Positions 1 to 6,144 of a stretch of 9,757 bases of DNA are shown in pieces; position 1 is the first letter of the stretch, and each line of letters opens with the position of its first letter. Source of the DNA: an uncultured Eubacteriales bacterium. GTDB lineage: Bacteria > Bacillota > Clostridia > Oscillospirales > Oscillospiraceae. The position numbers and the translations under genes were made by a program. The notes under the pieces are model-generated. The model was not told where the DNA came from and did not search any database. It was given only the letters and a program-made list of their open reading frames with translations. Location: positions 1 through 9,757 of the forward strand of contig CABSAB010000031.1 of the NCBI GenBank assembly GCA_902475515.1. The letters are read 5' to 3'.

Positions 1-707
1 AAGCCGAGGTCCGGCGGGTCCGGGGCGTCCAGCGGCAGCTGCGGGAGAAGAACAGCGTGCCTGTGGTGGCGCTGGTGGGCTATACCAACGCGGGAAAGTC
101 TACGCTATTGAACGCTCTCACTGGGGCGGGCATCCCTGCAAATAACCGCCTCTTTGACACCCTGGACACCACCACCCGGCGGCTGACGGTCTCCGATACC
201 CTGGAGGTCCTGCTCAGCGACACTGTTGGCTTTATCGCGAAGCTTCCCCACCACCTGGTAGAGGCATTTCAGGCGACACTGGAGGAGCTTTCCTATGCGG
301 ACCTGCTGCTCCATGTCATCGATGCGTCCGACCCCAACCGGGAGGACCATATGGCCGTGGTGGAGCGTCTGGCCCAGGAACTGGCCCCCCAGGGGGTGCC
401 GGTGATCGAGGTCTATAACAAGGCCGATCTTGCCAAGCCGGAGGATATTCCGGTGGGAGAGAACAAGATCGCCATTTCCGCCGCTACGGGGACGAATCTA
501 ACCGGGCTATTGGAGCTCATTGAGCAGAATCTGGATACCGGCGTAGCGCGGGTCGATTTGATGCTGCCCTACAGTGCGGCGGGCGAGCTGGACCGGCTCC
601 ACCGGGAGGCAAAGGTCTTCTCTGCGGAGTATGAAAACGACGGCATCCGGGTGGACGCGGCGCTCAGCCGGGAATTGCAGGGGCGGTACCGCGCATATAT
701 CAAGTAG
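1..707 (+). CDS. hflX: GTPase HflX, 3' part (5' end outside the window)
   Basis: HflX is a GTPase that binds the 50S subunit and splits stalled or hibernating ribosomes, typically under stress. The frame is open from base 3, so the gene enters from outside and its N-terminal HflX domain is missing here. Visible are the G1/Walker A motif GYTNAGKST (bases 78-104), a TLDTTTR switch I segment, G3 as DTVGF (from base 219), the HflX-typical LPHHLVEAFQATLEE helix, G4 NKAD (bases 417-428) and a G5-like SAATG. After the G domain comes the usual C-terminal domain, ending in RYRAYIK and a TAG stop. The GTG at 57 lies inside the frame just before the G1 motif and is not the real start, because residues 5' of it (LREKNSVPVVALVG) match the HflX linker. 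A GNAT gene follows 15 bases downstream, suggesting co-transcription. Identification is by recognised motifs and is firm. Confidence 0.95.
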   Translation, partial: AEVRRVRGVQRQLREKNSVPVVALVGYTNAGKSTLLNALTGAGIPANNRLFDTLDTTTRRLTVSDTLEVLLSDTVGFIAKLPHHLVEAFQATLEELSYADLLLHVIDASDPNREDHMAVVERLAQELAPQGVPVIEVYNKADLAKPEDIPVGENKIAISAATGTNLTGLLELIEQNLDTGVARVDLMLPYSAAGELDRLHREAKVFSAEYENDGIRVDAALSRELQGRYRAYIK

Positions 708-710
708 AAA

Positions 711-722
711 GGCGGAAGCGCC
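711..722 (+). promoter_or_regulatory. small hairpin over the ribosome binding site of the GNAT gene
   Basis: A GGCG / CGCC inverted repeat with a GAAG loop ends directly at the ATG at 723. It overlaps the only Shine-Dalgarno-like stretch (AAAGGCGG, about 708-715), which is itself one mismatch from a good site. A 4-bp GC stem could reduce initiation. It is short and may be chance. Confidence 0.3.
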
Positions 723-1286
723 ATGCAATTAAAAACCGAGAGAATTGAAACAAAACGGCTGATTTTGCGTCCTTTTATGTTAGAAGATGCTCACGCATTG
801 TTTGCAAACTGGGGTTCTGACCCGGAGGTCACCAAGTTCGTCAGCTGGCCCAGATATACCGAAGAAAAGATGGCGGAGGGCCGCATGCATTATATGCAGG
901 ACTGCTACGCCAAGGGTGAGATCACCGATTGGGCCATCGAGCTGAAAGAATTGGGCCAGGCCATTGGCAGTATCGGCGTTGTTGGGACCAATGAGAGAGT
1001 CCGGTCCGTGGAGGTAGGTTACTGCATTGGGAGCTCCTGGTGGAATCAGGGCATTACTACAGAGGCATTTGGCGCAGTGATCCGTTACTTTTTTGATGAA
1101 ACAGAGGTATGCCGGGTGGAGGCGCGCCACGATACGAGAAATCCGGCATCCGGCGCTGTTATGAAGAAATGTGGCATGCTGTATGAGGGAACTCTGCGTT
1201 CGGCCAGCTGGAATCATTCCGGCGTCTGCGATCTTGCCTGCTATGGCATCTTAAAATCCGACTATCAAAAGGAACAGACCCTATGA
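723..1286 (+). CDS. GNAT N-acetyltransferase, RimJ/RimL type
   Basis: This 187-residue protein should transfer an acetyl group from acetyl-CoA to an amine. In this subfamily the substrate is often a protein N-terminus or a small molecule, and it cannot be told here. The N-terminus (TERIETKRLILRPF, residues 5-18) is the standard opening of the RimJ/RimL/Acetyltransf_3 group. The beta-4 and acetyl-CoA-loop region reads VEVGYCIGSSWWNQGITTEA (residues 96-115), where NQGITTEA fills the place of the usual (Q/R)xxGxG/A loop. Residues 140-156 (N140, then ASGAVMKKCGMLYEG) match the conserved NxxSxxVxxKxGMxxEG helix. Length is normal for the family. It follows hflX by 15 bases, and its stop overlaps the next ATG (ATGA), so it is probably translated with the YigZ-like gene. 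The first 60 bases are AT-rich (about 37% GC by hand count) compared with the surroundings. Confidence 0.85.
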   Translation: MQLKTERIETKRLILRPFMLEDAHALFANWGSDPEVTKFVSWPRYTEEKMAEGRMHYMQDCYAKGEITDWAIELKELGQAIGSIGVVGTNERVRSVEVGYCIGSSWWNQGITTEAFGAVIRYFFDETEVCRVEARHDTRNPASGAVMKKCGMLYEGTLRSASWNHSGVCDLACYGILKSDYQKEQTL

Positions 1287-1915
1287 CAGAATTTTATCTC
1301 CCCACCGGCTACGGCACGGCGGAGCATGTGGAAAAGAAATCCCGGTTTATTGGCGAGATTTGGCCGGTTTCCACCGAGGAAGAGGCCCGGGAGAAGATCG
1401 AAAGCGTCAAAAAACACTATCATGATGCCCGGCACAGCTGCTGGTGCTACCTCCTGCGGGACGGCACATTGCGTTATAGCGACGACGGGGAGCCGCAGGG
1501 CACTGCGGGACAGCCCATGCTGGAGGTGTTTCAGCGGGAGGGCATCACGGACTGCGTGTGCGTGGTGACCCGTTATTTCGGCGGGATATTGCTTGGAACC
1601 GGAGGCTTAGCCCGGGCTTATACTAAGGGCGCTAAGGATGCCCTGATAGCGGCGGGGGTCTCCGTCCAGCGGATTTGGAATCAGATCGGCATTCCGTGTC
1701 CCTATCACCTCTTTGAGCGGGTGAAGCAGGAGACGGAGAAGCTGGGCGGCGTGGTAGAAAACAGCGACTTTGGGGCGCAGGTCCAGATGATCGTGCTGCT
1801 GCCGGAGGATCAGACAGAAGCGTTTTTGGAACGGCTGGTGGAACTTAGCAATGCCACGCTCCATGGGACAAAAGAGGCGCAGGTTCTGCGGGCGTTCCCA
1901 ACGGAGCGGTTTTAG
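1283..1915 (+). CDS. yigZ: YigZ / IMPACT family protein (UPF0029)
   Basis: This 210-residue protein belongs to the YigZ/YvyE/IMPACT family. The eukaryotic member IMPACT regulates the Gcn2 kinase, while the bacterial role is unsettled and a nucleic-acid or ribosome link is only proposed. The N-terminal IMPACT domain spans about residues 15-122, with family signatures DARHSCWCYLL (48-58), DDGEPQGTAGQP (67-78) and VVTRYFGGILLGTGGLARAY (94-113). A smaller C-terminal ferredoxin-like half (DUF1949 type) covers about 138-200. The start ATG shares bases with the TGA of the upstream GNAT gene, and an AAAAGGA site lies about 9 bases upstream, which suggests translational coupling. Length matches the roughly 205-217 residues usual for the family. 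Confidence 0.93.
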   Translation: MTEFYLPTGYGTAEHVEKKSRFIGEIWPVSTEEEAREKIESVKKHYHDARHSCWCYLLRDGTLRYSDDGEPQGTAGQPMLEVFQREGITDCVCVVTRYFGGILLGTGGLARAYTKGAKDALIAAGVSVQRIWNQIGIPCPYHLFERVKQETEKLGGVVENSDFGAQVQMIVLLPEDQTEAFLERLVELSNATLHGTKEAQVLRAFPTERF

Positions 1916-1944
1916 AAGGGGCCTGATAGAAACAGGCAGCAAAA

Positions 1945-1963
1945 CCTTCCCCAAAGGGGAGGG
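1945..1963 (+). repeat. short C-run/G-run palindrome upstream of dgt
   Basis: CCTTCCCC and GGGGAGGG face each other across an AAA loop, giving an 8-bp stem with one G-T pair. No T-run follows, so it is not a standard terminator. It ends about 5 bases before the dgt ribosome binding site and could affect initiation there. In style it resembles short C/G palindromes scattered between genes in many Oscillospiraceae genomes, but this is from memory. Confidence 0.5.
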
Positions 1964-1968
1964 CCTAC

Positions 1969-1975
1969 GGAGGTG
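1969..1975 (+). promoter_or_regulatory. ribosome binding site deciding the TTG start of dgt
   Basis: GGAGGTG lies 7 bases before the TTG at 1983. An in-frame TGA (1974-1976) sits within this site, so no longer N-terminus is possible. The next in-frame ATG falls well inside the conserved HD domain. Confidence 0.85.
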
Positions 1976-1982
1976 AAAGCGA

Positions 1983-2996
1983 TTGAATCCAATCACGATT
2001 CGCGAAGAACTGGAGCAGGCGGAATACCGGACCCTGGCCCCCTGGGCGCAGAAGTCTGCCAAGAGCAAAGGCCGATTCCGCCCGGAGGAGGAGACGGATG
2101 TACGCACCTGCTATCAGCGGGATGTGGACCGGATCGTCTATTCCAAATCCTTTCGACGGCTGAAGCATAAGACCCAGGTTTTTTTGCAGCCGGAGGGTGA
2201 CCACTACCGCACCCGGCTGACGCACACCCTGGAAGTCATGCGTATCTCCAGGACCATCGCCAGAGCCCTGCGGCTCAACGAGGATTTGACGGAGGCGATC
2301 GCCTTTGGCCATGATCTGGGGCATACGCCCTTTGGCCACGCCGGGGAGAAGGCGCTTAGCTCCATCACCGGAAAGCATTTCCGTCATAATGAGCAGTCTC
2401 TCAGAGTGGTGGATGTGCTGGAAAAAGACGGCGACGGCCTGAATCTTACCTATGAGACGCGCATGGGCATCCTGGGCCACACCGGAGAGCGCATCCCTGA
2501 GACGCTGGAGGGGCAGATCGTGCGGGTCTCTGACCGCATTGCCTACATAAACCACGATATCGACGATGCCTGCCGGGCGGGCGTGCTGAAAAACAGTGAT
2601 ATTCCCAGGGAGATCGCCGCTGTATTGGGCGAGACCCATTCCCAGCGGATCAACACCTTGGTGCAGGATATCGTTGAGCAATCCCGGGATGCGGCGGAGA
2701 TCAGGCGCACCCCCGAGATCGCCCAGGCTATGGAACAGCTGCGGGACTTTATGTTTGAGCATGTGTACCGCAACCCCGTGGCAAAGGGGGAGGAGCACAA
2801 GGCCCGGGACATCATCGGAAAGCTCTATGAGCATTATATGGCCCATCCGGAGGAGATTCCGGCGGATTTCCAGCCCCAGCTGGATCTGGAGGGCATTGAG
2901 CGGACTGTATGCGATTACATTGCCGGCATGACGGATCAATATGCCGTGTATAAATTCAGTGAGATTTTCATTCCTGCCGCCTGGCAGGTGCGGTAA
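1983..2996 (+). CDS. dgt: deoxyguanosinetriphosphate triphosphohydrolase-like HD protein
   Basis: This 337-residue cytoplasmic HD-domain phosphohydrolase belongs to the dGTPase-like group, whose members hydrolyse dNTPs to the deoxynucleoside and triphosphate. The short 330-340-residue form is common next to dnaG in Clostridia, and its exact nucleotide preference cannot be read from sequence. Metal ligands are visible as H81 (RLTHTLEV), H110-D111 (FGHDLGHTPFGH) and D184 (RVSDRIAYINHDIDDA). The N-terminal YSKSFRRLKHKTQVF segment (53-67) is also characteristic of the family. The start is TTG at 1983, fixed by an upstream in-frame stop and a good ribosome binding site. dnaG follows after a 69-base gap, so dNTP-pool control is coupled to replication priming in the same gene cluster. 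Confidence 0.93.
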   Translation: MNPITIREELEQAEYRTLAPWAQKSAKSKGRFRPEEETDVRTCYQRDVDRIVYSKSFRRLKHKTQVFLQPEGDHYRTRLTHTLEVMRISRTIARALRLNEDLTEAIAFGHDLGHTPFGHAGEKALSSITGKHFRHNEQSLRVVDVLEKDGDGLNLTYETRMGILGHTGERIPETLEGQIVRVSDRIAYINHDIDDACRAGVLKNSDIPREIAAVLGETHSQRINTLVQDIVEQSRDAAEIRRTPEIAQAMEQLRDFMFEHVYRNPVAKGEEHKARDIIGKLYEHYMAHPEEIPADFQPQLDLEGIERTVCDYIAGMTDQYAVYKFSEIFIPAAWQVR

Positions 2997-3052
2997 CACC
3001 GAAAAAACGGGAAACGGGAATAAATTCCGATAAACTTGGCAACCATGGCAGA

Positions 3053-3059
3053 GGAGGTG
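3053..3059 (+). promoter_or_regulatory. ribosome binding site deciding the TTG start of dnaG
   Basis: GGAGGTG lies 6 bases before TTG 3066. The in-frame upstream candidates (TTG 3036, ATG 3045) have no comparable site. The protein begun at 3066 (MAFPEAFLEEL) opens like Clostridial primases. Confidence 0.8.
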
Positions 3060-3065
3060 CAGACC

Positions 3066-4838
3066 TTGGCGTTTCCAGAGGCTTTTTTAGAGGAACTGAG
3101 CGAGAAGAATCCCATTGAGGATGTGGTGGGCCAATTTGTGCATCTTACCCGCCGGGGGAGCAATCTGTTTGGCCTGTGCCCGTTCCACAATGAAAAGACG
3201 CCCTCTTTCTCCGTAGCGCCGGAAAAGGGGATCTACTACTGCTTTGGTTGCCACAAGGGCGGCGGCGCGGTGAATTTCATCATGGAGGTCGAGGGCCTCG
3301 ACTATCCCGATGCGGTGCGGTATCTGGCCAAGCGGGCCGGGATGGAGGTGCCCGAGGACCAGCGGCAGCAATCCTCCAATTACCGCTATAAGGAGCGGCT
3401 CTGGCAGCTGTGCCGGGATGCGGCACGCTATTTCCATCAGTGCTTGAAAAGTCCCGAGGGCAAGGAGGCGCTAAGCTATCTGTTGGGCCGGGGATTGTCC
3501 GCCGATACGGTGGTACGCTTTGGACTGGGCTTCGCGCCAAACAGCTGGGACAGTCTGATCTGTGCCATGGAGGAAAAGGGATACACCCAGAAAGAGCTCC
3601 AGGACGCCGGATTGGTGAGCACCAGACAGCGGGAGCGGACCCGAACCGACGGGACCAAGGAAACGTTCCTCAGCTGCTATGACCGGTTCCGAAACCGGGT
3701 GATATTTCCCATCATCGATGTGCGGGGCAATGTCATCGGCTTCGGCGGGCGTGTCATGGACGACTCGGAGCCGAAATATCTAAACTCGCCGGAGACGCTG
3801 ATCTTTAATAAACGAAAAAATCTCTTTGCCTTAAATGTGGCAAAAAAGACGAAGATGGGCATGCTGGTGCTGACAGAGGGCTATATGGACACTATCACCA
3901 TGCACCAGTATGGGTTTGACGGCGCGGTGGCCTCCCTGGGGACCAGCCTCACCCAGGAACAGGCGGGAATGCTCAGCAAATATACCAAGCAGATGGTCCT
4001 CTGCTACGATGGGGACCAGGCGGGACAGAACGCCGCCAAGCGGGCCATCAGCATTCTGGAAAAGACGGGCATCGCGGTCAAAGTTCTGCGAATGCAGGGG
4101 GCCAAGGACCCGGACGAATTCCTGCGAAAGTTTGGAGCGGAACGGTTTCAGAAGCTTTTAAATGATTCGGCGGATCAGGCGGTCTATCAGCTGGAGAACA
4201 TCCGGCGGAAATACGATGTGGCCTCCGACGAGGGCAAGGTGGAATATCTCCAGGAGGCAGCCGCCTTTATTGCCACGCTTTCCTCGGCGGTGGAGCGGGA
4301 AGTCTACAGCGGCCGGGCGGCCGAGACTGCCGGGATCAGCGCGGAAGCGGTGAAGCTGGAGGTAAACCGGGCCTTCCGCCGCCGGATCAATGCCCAGAAG
4401 AAACAGGAACAGAAAAAGAATCTCCGCCCCGCCGAGGCCCTGCAGCCCGCGTCGTCGGGAATCAAGTATGAAAACATCCGCTCTGCCAGGGCGGAGGAGG
4501 GGCTGCTGGGACAGCTGCTGCTGGAGCCTGCGCTACTGGATGAGACCGAAGCGCTTCATCCGGAGGAGTTCTCTTCGCCGCTGCTGGGAAGGGTCTATGC
4601 ATGGATGCAATCGCGGTTCCGCCAGGGACTGCAGGTATCCATTCCGGCCATGGACGGCACCTTTGCGCCGGAGGAAATTAACCACATGGCGGATATTTTT
4701 CAGAAGCAGGGCAATGTTGTCAACGAGCAGGCCCTGCGGGACTACATACAGGTGATCCAAACGGAAGCATCAAAACCAAACGAAGATCTGCTGGCAGCGT
4801 TTCAGCGACGCCAGGACAAAAACGGGTATGGAGGATGA
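3066..4838 (+). CDS. dnaG: DNA primase DnaG
   Basis: DnaG synthesises the RNA primers used by the replicative polymerase and works at the fork with the DnaB-type helicase. The product is 590 residues, normal for Firmicutes. The N-terminal CHC2 zinc finger shows ligands C38, H41, C59 and C62 (LCPFH then YCFGC). The catalytic core carries the RFGLGFAP and ViGFGGR-type RNA-polymerase-domain motifs. The TOPRIM domain has the acidic residues E271 (TEGYMD) and D315/D317 (CYDGDQAG). After about residue 420 a lysine- and arginine-rich linker leads to a C-terminal helicase-binding domain. I chose TTG 3066 over TTG 3036 or ATG 3045 because of the ribosome binding site and the family N-terminus. The TGA stop lies 4 bases before the rpoD ATG, so the two are almost certainly co-transcribed. 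Confidence 0.95.
   Translation: MAFPEAFLEELSEKNPIEDVVGQFVHLTRRGSNLFGLCPFHNEKTPSFSVAPEKGIYYCFGCHKGGGAVNFIMEVEGLDYPDAVRYLAKRAGMEVPEDQRQQSSNYRYKERLWQLCRDAARYFHQCLKSPEGKEALSYLLGRGLSADTVVRFGLGFAPNSWDSLICAMEEKGYTQKELQDAGLVSTRQRERTRTDGTKETFLSCYDRFRNRVIFPIIDVRGNVIGFGGRVMDDSEPKYLNSPETLIFNKRKNLFALNVAKKTKMGMLVLTEGYMDTITMHQYGFDGAVASLGTSLTQEQAGMLSKYTKQMVLCYDGDQAGQNAAKRAISILEKTGIAVKVLRMQGAKDPDEFLRKFGAERFQKLLNDSADQAVYQLENIRRKYDVASDEGKVEYLQEAAAFIATLSSAVEREVYSGRAAETAGISAEAVKLEVNRAFRRRINAQKKQEQKKNLRPAEALQPASSGIKYENIRSARAEEGLLGQLLLEPALLDETEALHPEEFSSPLLGRVYAWMQSRFRQGLQVSIPAMDGTFAPEEINHMADIFQKQGNVVNEQALRDYIQVIQTEASKPNEDLLAAFQRRQDKNGYGG
4830..4834 (+). promoter_or_regulatory. ribosome binding site deciding the rpoD start
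   Basis: GGAGG inside the last codons of dnaG sits 8 bases before ATG 4843. The earlier in-frame ATG 4828 overlaps this site itself and has no good site of its own, so 4843 is preferred. The placement suggests rpoD translation is coupled to that of dnaG. Confidence 0.75.
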
Positions 4839-4842
4839 TAGC

Positions 4843-5991
4843 ATGAGCAATACCTCGCAGAAAAAGCCGGATGAGCAGCTGCTGAGCAAAATCCAGGCAC
4901 AGCTGATTGCAAAGGCCAAGGAAGACGGAAATCTGACCACGGAGGAGCTGGTTGCCGCCATGGCGTCTATCGGTGCGAATATGGAGCAGATCGAACAGAC
5001 CTTTCAGGCCATGACTGAGGCCGGGATCCAGGTGCTCCCGCCGGAGGACGAAGAAGAACAGGAGGAAACCGCCCCCAGTGCCGAGGAACTCAGCCGCCTT
5101 CAGGAGGAGATCGAGGAGGCAGAGGAGCAGGAGAGCGATGCCGCGGCGGCTGCCCTGGAGGACGTGAGCACCAATGATCCTGTGCGCATGTATCTCCGGG
5201 AGATCGGCAAAGTGCCGCTGCTGACTTTGGAGCAGGAGCAGGAGGTGGCCCGGCGCATCGCAGAGGGGGATGAAAGCGCCGTCAAGGCCATGACCGAGGC
5301 CAATCTGCGGCTGGTGGTCTCCATCGCCAAGCGTTATGTGGGCCGGGGGATGCAGCTGTTGGACCTGATCCAGGAGGGCAATCTCGGCCTGCTGAAGGCG
5401 GTGGAAAAATACGACTACACTAAGGGCTTTAAGTTCTCCACCTACGCCACCTGGTGGGTGCGCCAGTCCATTACCCGTGCCCTGGCGGATCAGGCCAGGA
5501 CCATCCGTATTCCCGTTCATATGGTAGAGACCATGAATAAGCTCACCCAGACCTCCCGGAAGCTCCAGCAGGAGCTGGGCCGGGAACCCACCGAGGAGGA
5601 ACTGGCGGAGGTCATGCACATGACCCCGGAGCGGGTCAACGAGATTCGCCAGATGTGTATGGAGCCGGTGAGCCTGGAATCCCCCGTGGGGGAGGAGGAC
5701 GACAGCCATCTGGGAGACTTCATTGAGGATGATTCCGGCTCCCAGCCTGCGGAGGCGGTGTCCCAGACCATGCTGCGCCAGCAGCTCATGGAGATTTTGG
5801 ACACCCTGTCGCCCCGGGAGGCCAAGGTGCTGCGGCTGCGCTACGGCCTGGATGACGGACGGCCCAGGACGCTGGAGGAAGTGGGCCGGGAGTTCAATGT
5901 TACCCGGGAGCGGGTGCGGCAGATCGAGGCAAAGGCTCTGCGGAAGATCCGGAATCCGAACCGCTCCAGCAAGCTTCGTGATTTTCTGTAA
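4843..5991 (+). CDS. rpoD: primary RNA polymerase sigma factor RpoD (SigA)
   Basis: This is the housekeeping sigma-70 factor, which directs RNA polymerase to -35/-10 promoters. The product is 382 residues, typical for the Firmicutes SigA size class. In order it shows a region 1.1-like N-terminus (LTTEELVAAMASIG, about 31-44), an acidic and alanine-rich linker (about 66-107), region 1.2 (DPVRMYLREIGKVPLLT, 112-128), region 2 with the core-binding and -10 segments (DLIQEGNLGLLKAVEKYDY, then FSTYATWWVRQSI, about 174-210), region 3, and region 4 with the -35 helix (NVTRERVRQIEAKALRKIR), ending in RSSKLRDFL. The presence of regions 1.1 and 1.2 argues for the primary sigma rather than an alternative one. 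It is the last gene of the dgt-dnaG-rpoD cluster, with a terminator 4 bases after its stop. Confidence 0.96.
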   Translation: MSNTSQKKPDEQLLSKIQAQLIAKAKEDGNLTTEELVAAMASIGANMEQIEQTFQAMTEAGIQVLPPEDEEEQEETAPSAEELSRLQEEIEEAEEQESDAAAAALEDVSTNDPVRMYLREIGKVPLLTLEQEQEVARRIAEGDESAVKAMTEANLRLVVSIAKRYVGRGMQLLDLIQEGNLGLLKAVEKYDYTKGFKFSTYATWWVRQSITRALADQARTIRIPVHMVETMNKLTQTSRKLQQELGREPTEEELAEVMHMTPERVNEIRQMCMEPVSLESPVGEEDDSHLGDFIEDDSGSQPAEAVSQTMLRQQLMEILDTLSPREAKVLRLRYGLDDGRPRTLEEVGREFNVTRERVRQIEAKALRKIRNPNRSSKLRDFL

Positions 5992-5994
5992 TGG

Positions 5995-6033
5995 AAAAAG
6001 CGCCGGCAGAGCAGAAGCCTGCCGGCGCTTTTT
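5995..6033 (+). terminator. intrinsic terminator after rpoD
   Basis: A perfect 10-bp GC-rich stem (GCGCCGGCAG at 6000-6009 with CTGCCGGCGC at 6019-6028) has a 9-base loop. It is flanked by five As on the left and five Ts on the right, so the A and T runs can extend the stem. It begins 4 bases after the rpoD stop. Confidence 0.93.
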
Positions 6034-6044
6034 CTGCGGAAATG

Positions 6045-6073
6045 TTGAAAAATGCCAAGGTTTGTGCTATAAT
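6045..6073 (+). promoter_or_regulatory. near-consensus sigma-A promoter with extended -10
   Basis: TTGAAA (6045-6050) and TATAAT (6068-6073) are separated by exactly 17 bases, and TGC directly precedes the -10 (extended -10 motif). Transcription should start near 6080 and leave a leader of about 65 bases before the ATG at 6145. The promoter begins about 12 bases after the rpoD terminator and drives the YkuD-like/HD gene pair. Confidence 0.88.
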
Positions 6074-6144
6074 AACTAGGTTCATATTCAGAGCTTTTTA
6101 GTCCTCTGTGTTGGAGGGCAATTCAGGGAATATACGGTGATACT

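Noticed and set aside
2926..2954. possible promoter for dnaG with TATAAA at 2949-2954
   Set aside because: No -35-like hexamer lies at a sensible spacing, so a single AT-rich hexamer is not enough support.
1965..2999. 344-codon minus-strand frame opposite dgt
   Set aside because: It is a shadow of dgt, which has clear HD motifs and a ribosome binding site. The minus frame has no family features.
2991..3007. CGGT/ACCG hairpin followed by six As after the dgt stop
   Set aside because: The stem is only 4 bp and is followed by As rather than Ts, so it does not fit a terminator for the + strand transcript.
3036..3065. longer DnaG start at TTG 3036 or ATG 3045
   Set aside because: Neither has a good ribosome binding site. 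The GGAGG at 3053 serves TTG 3066, and the extra residues are not typical of primases.
4720..5709. 329-codon minus-strand frame opposite rpoD
   Set aside because: It is antisense to highly conserved sigma factor regions and shows no domain or start signal.
6108..6140. 10-codon leader frame (GTG to TGA) before the YkuD-like gene
   Set aside because: It has no ribosome binding site of its own, its composition is unremarkable, and it shows no run of regulatory codons.
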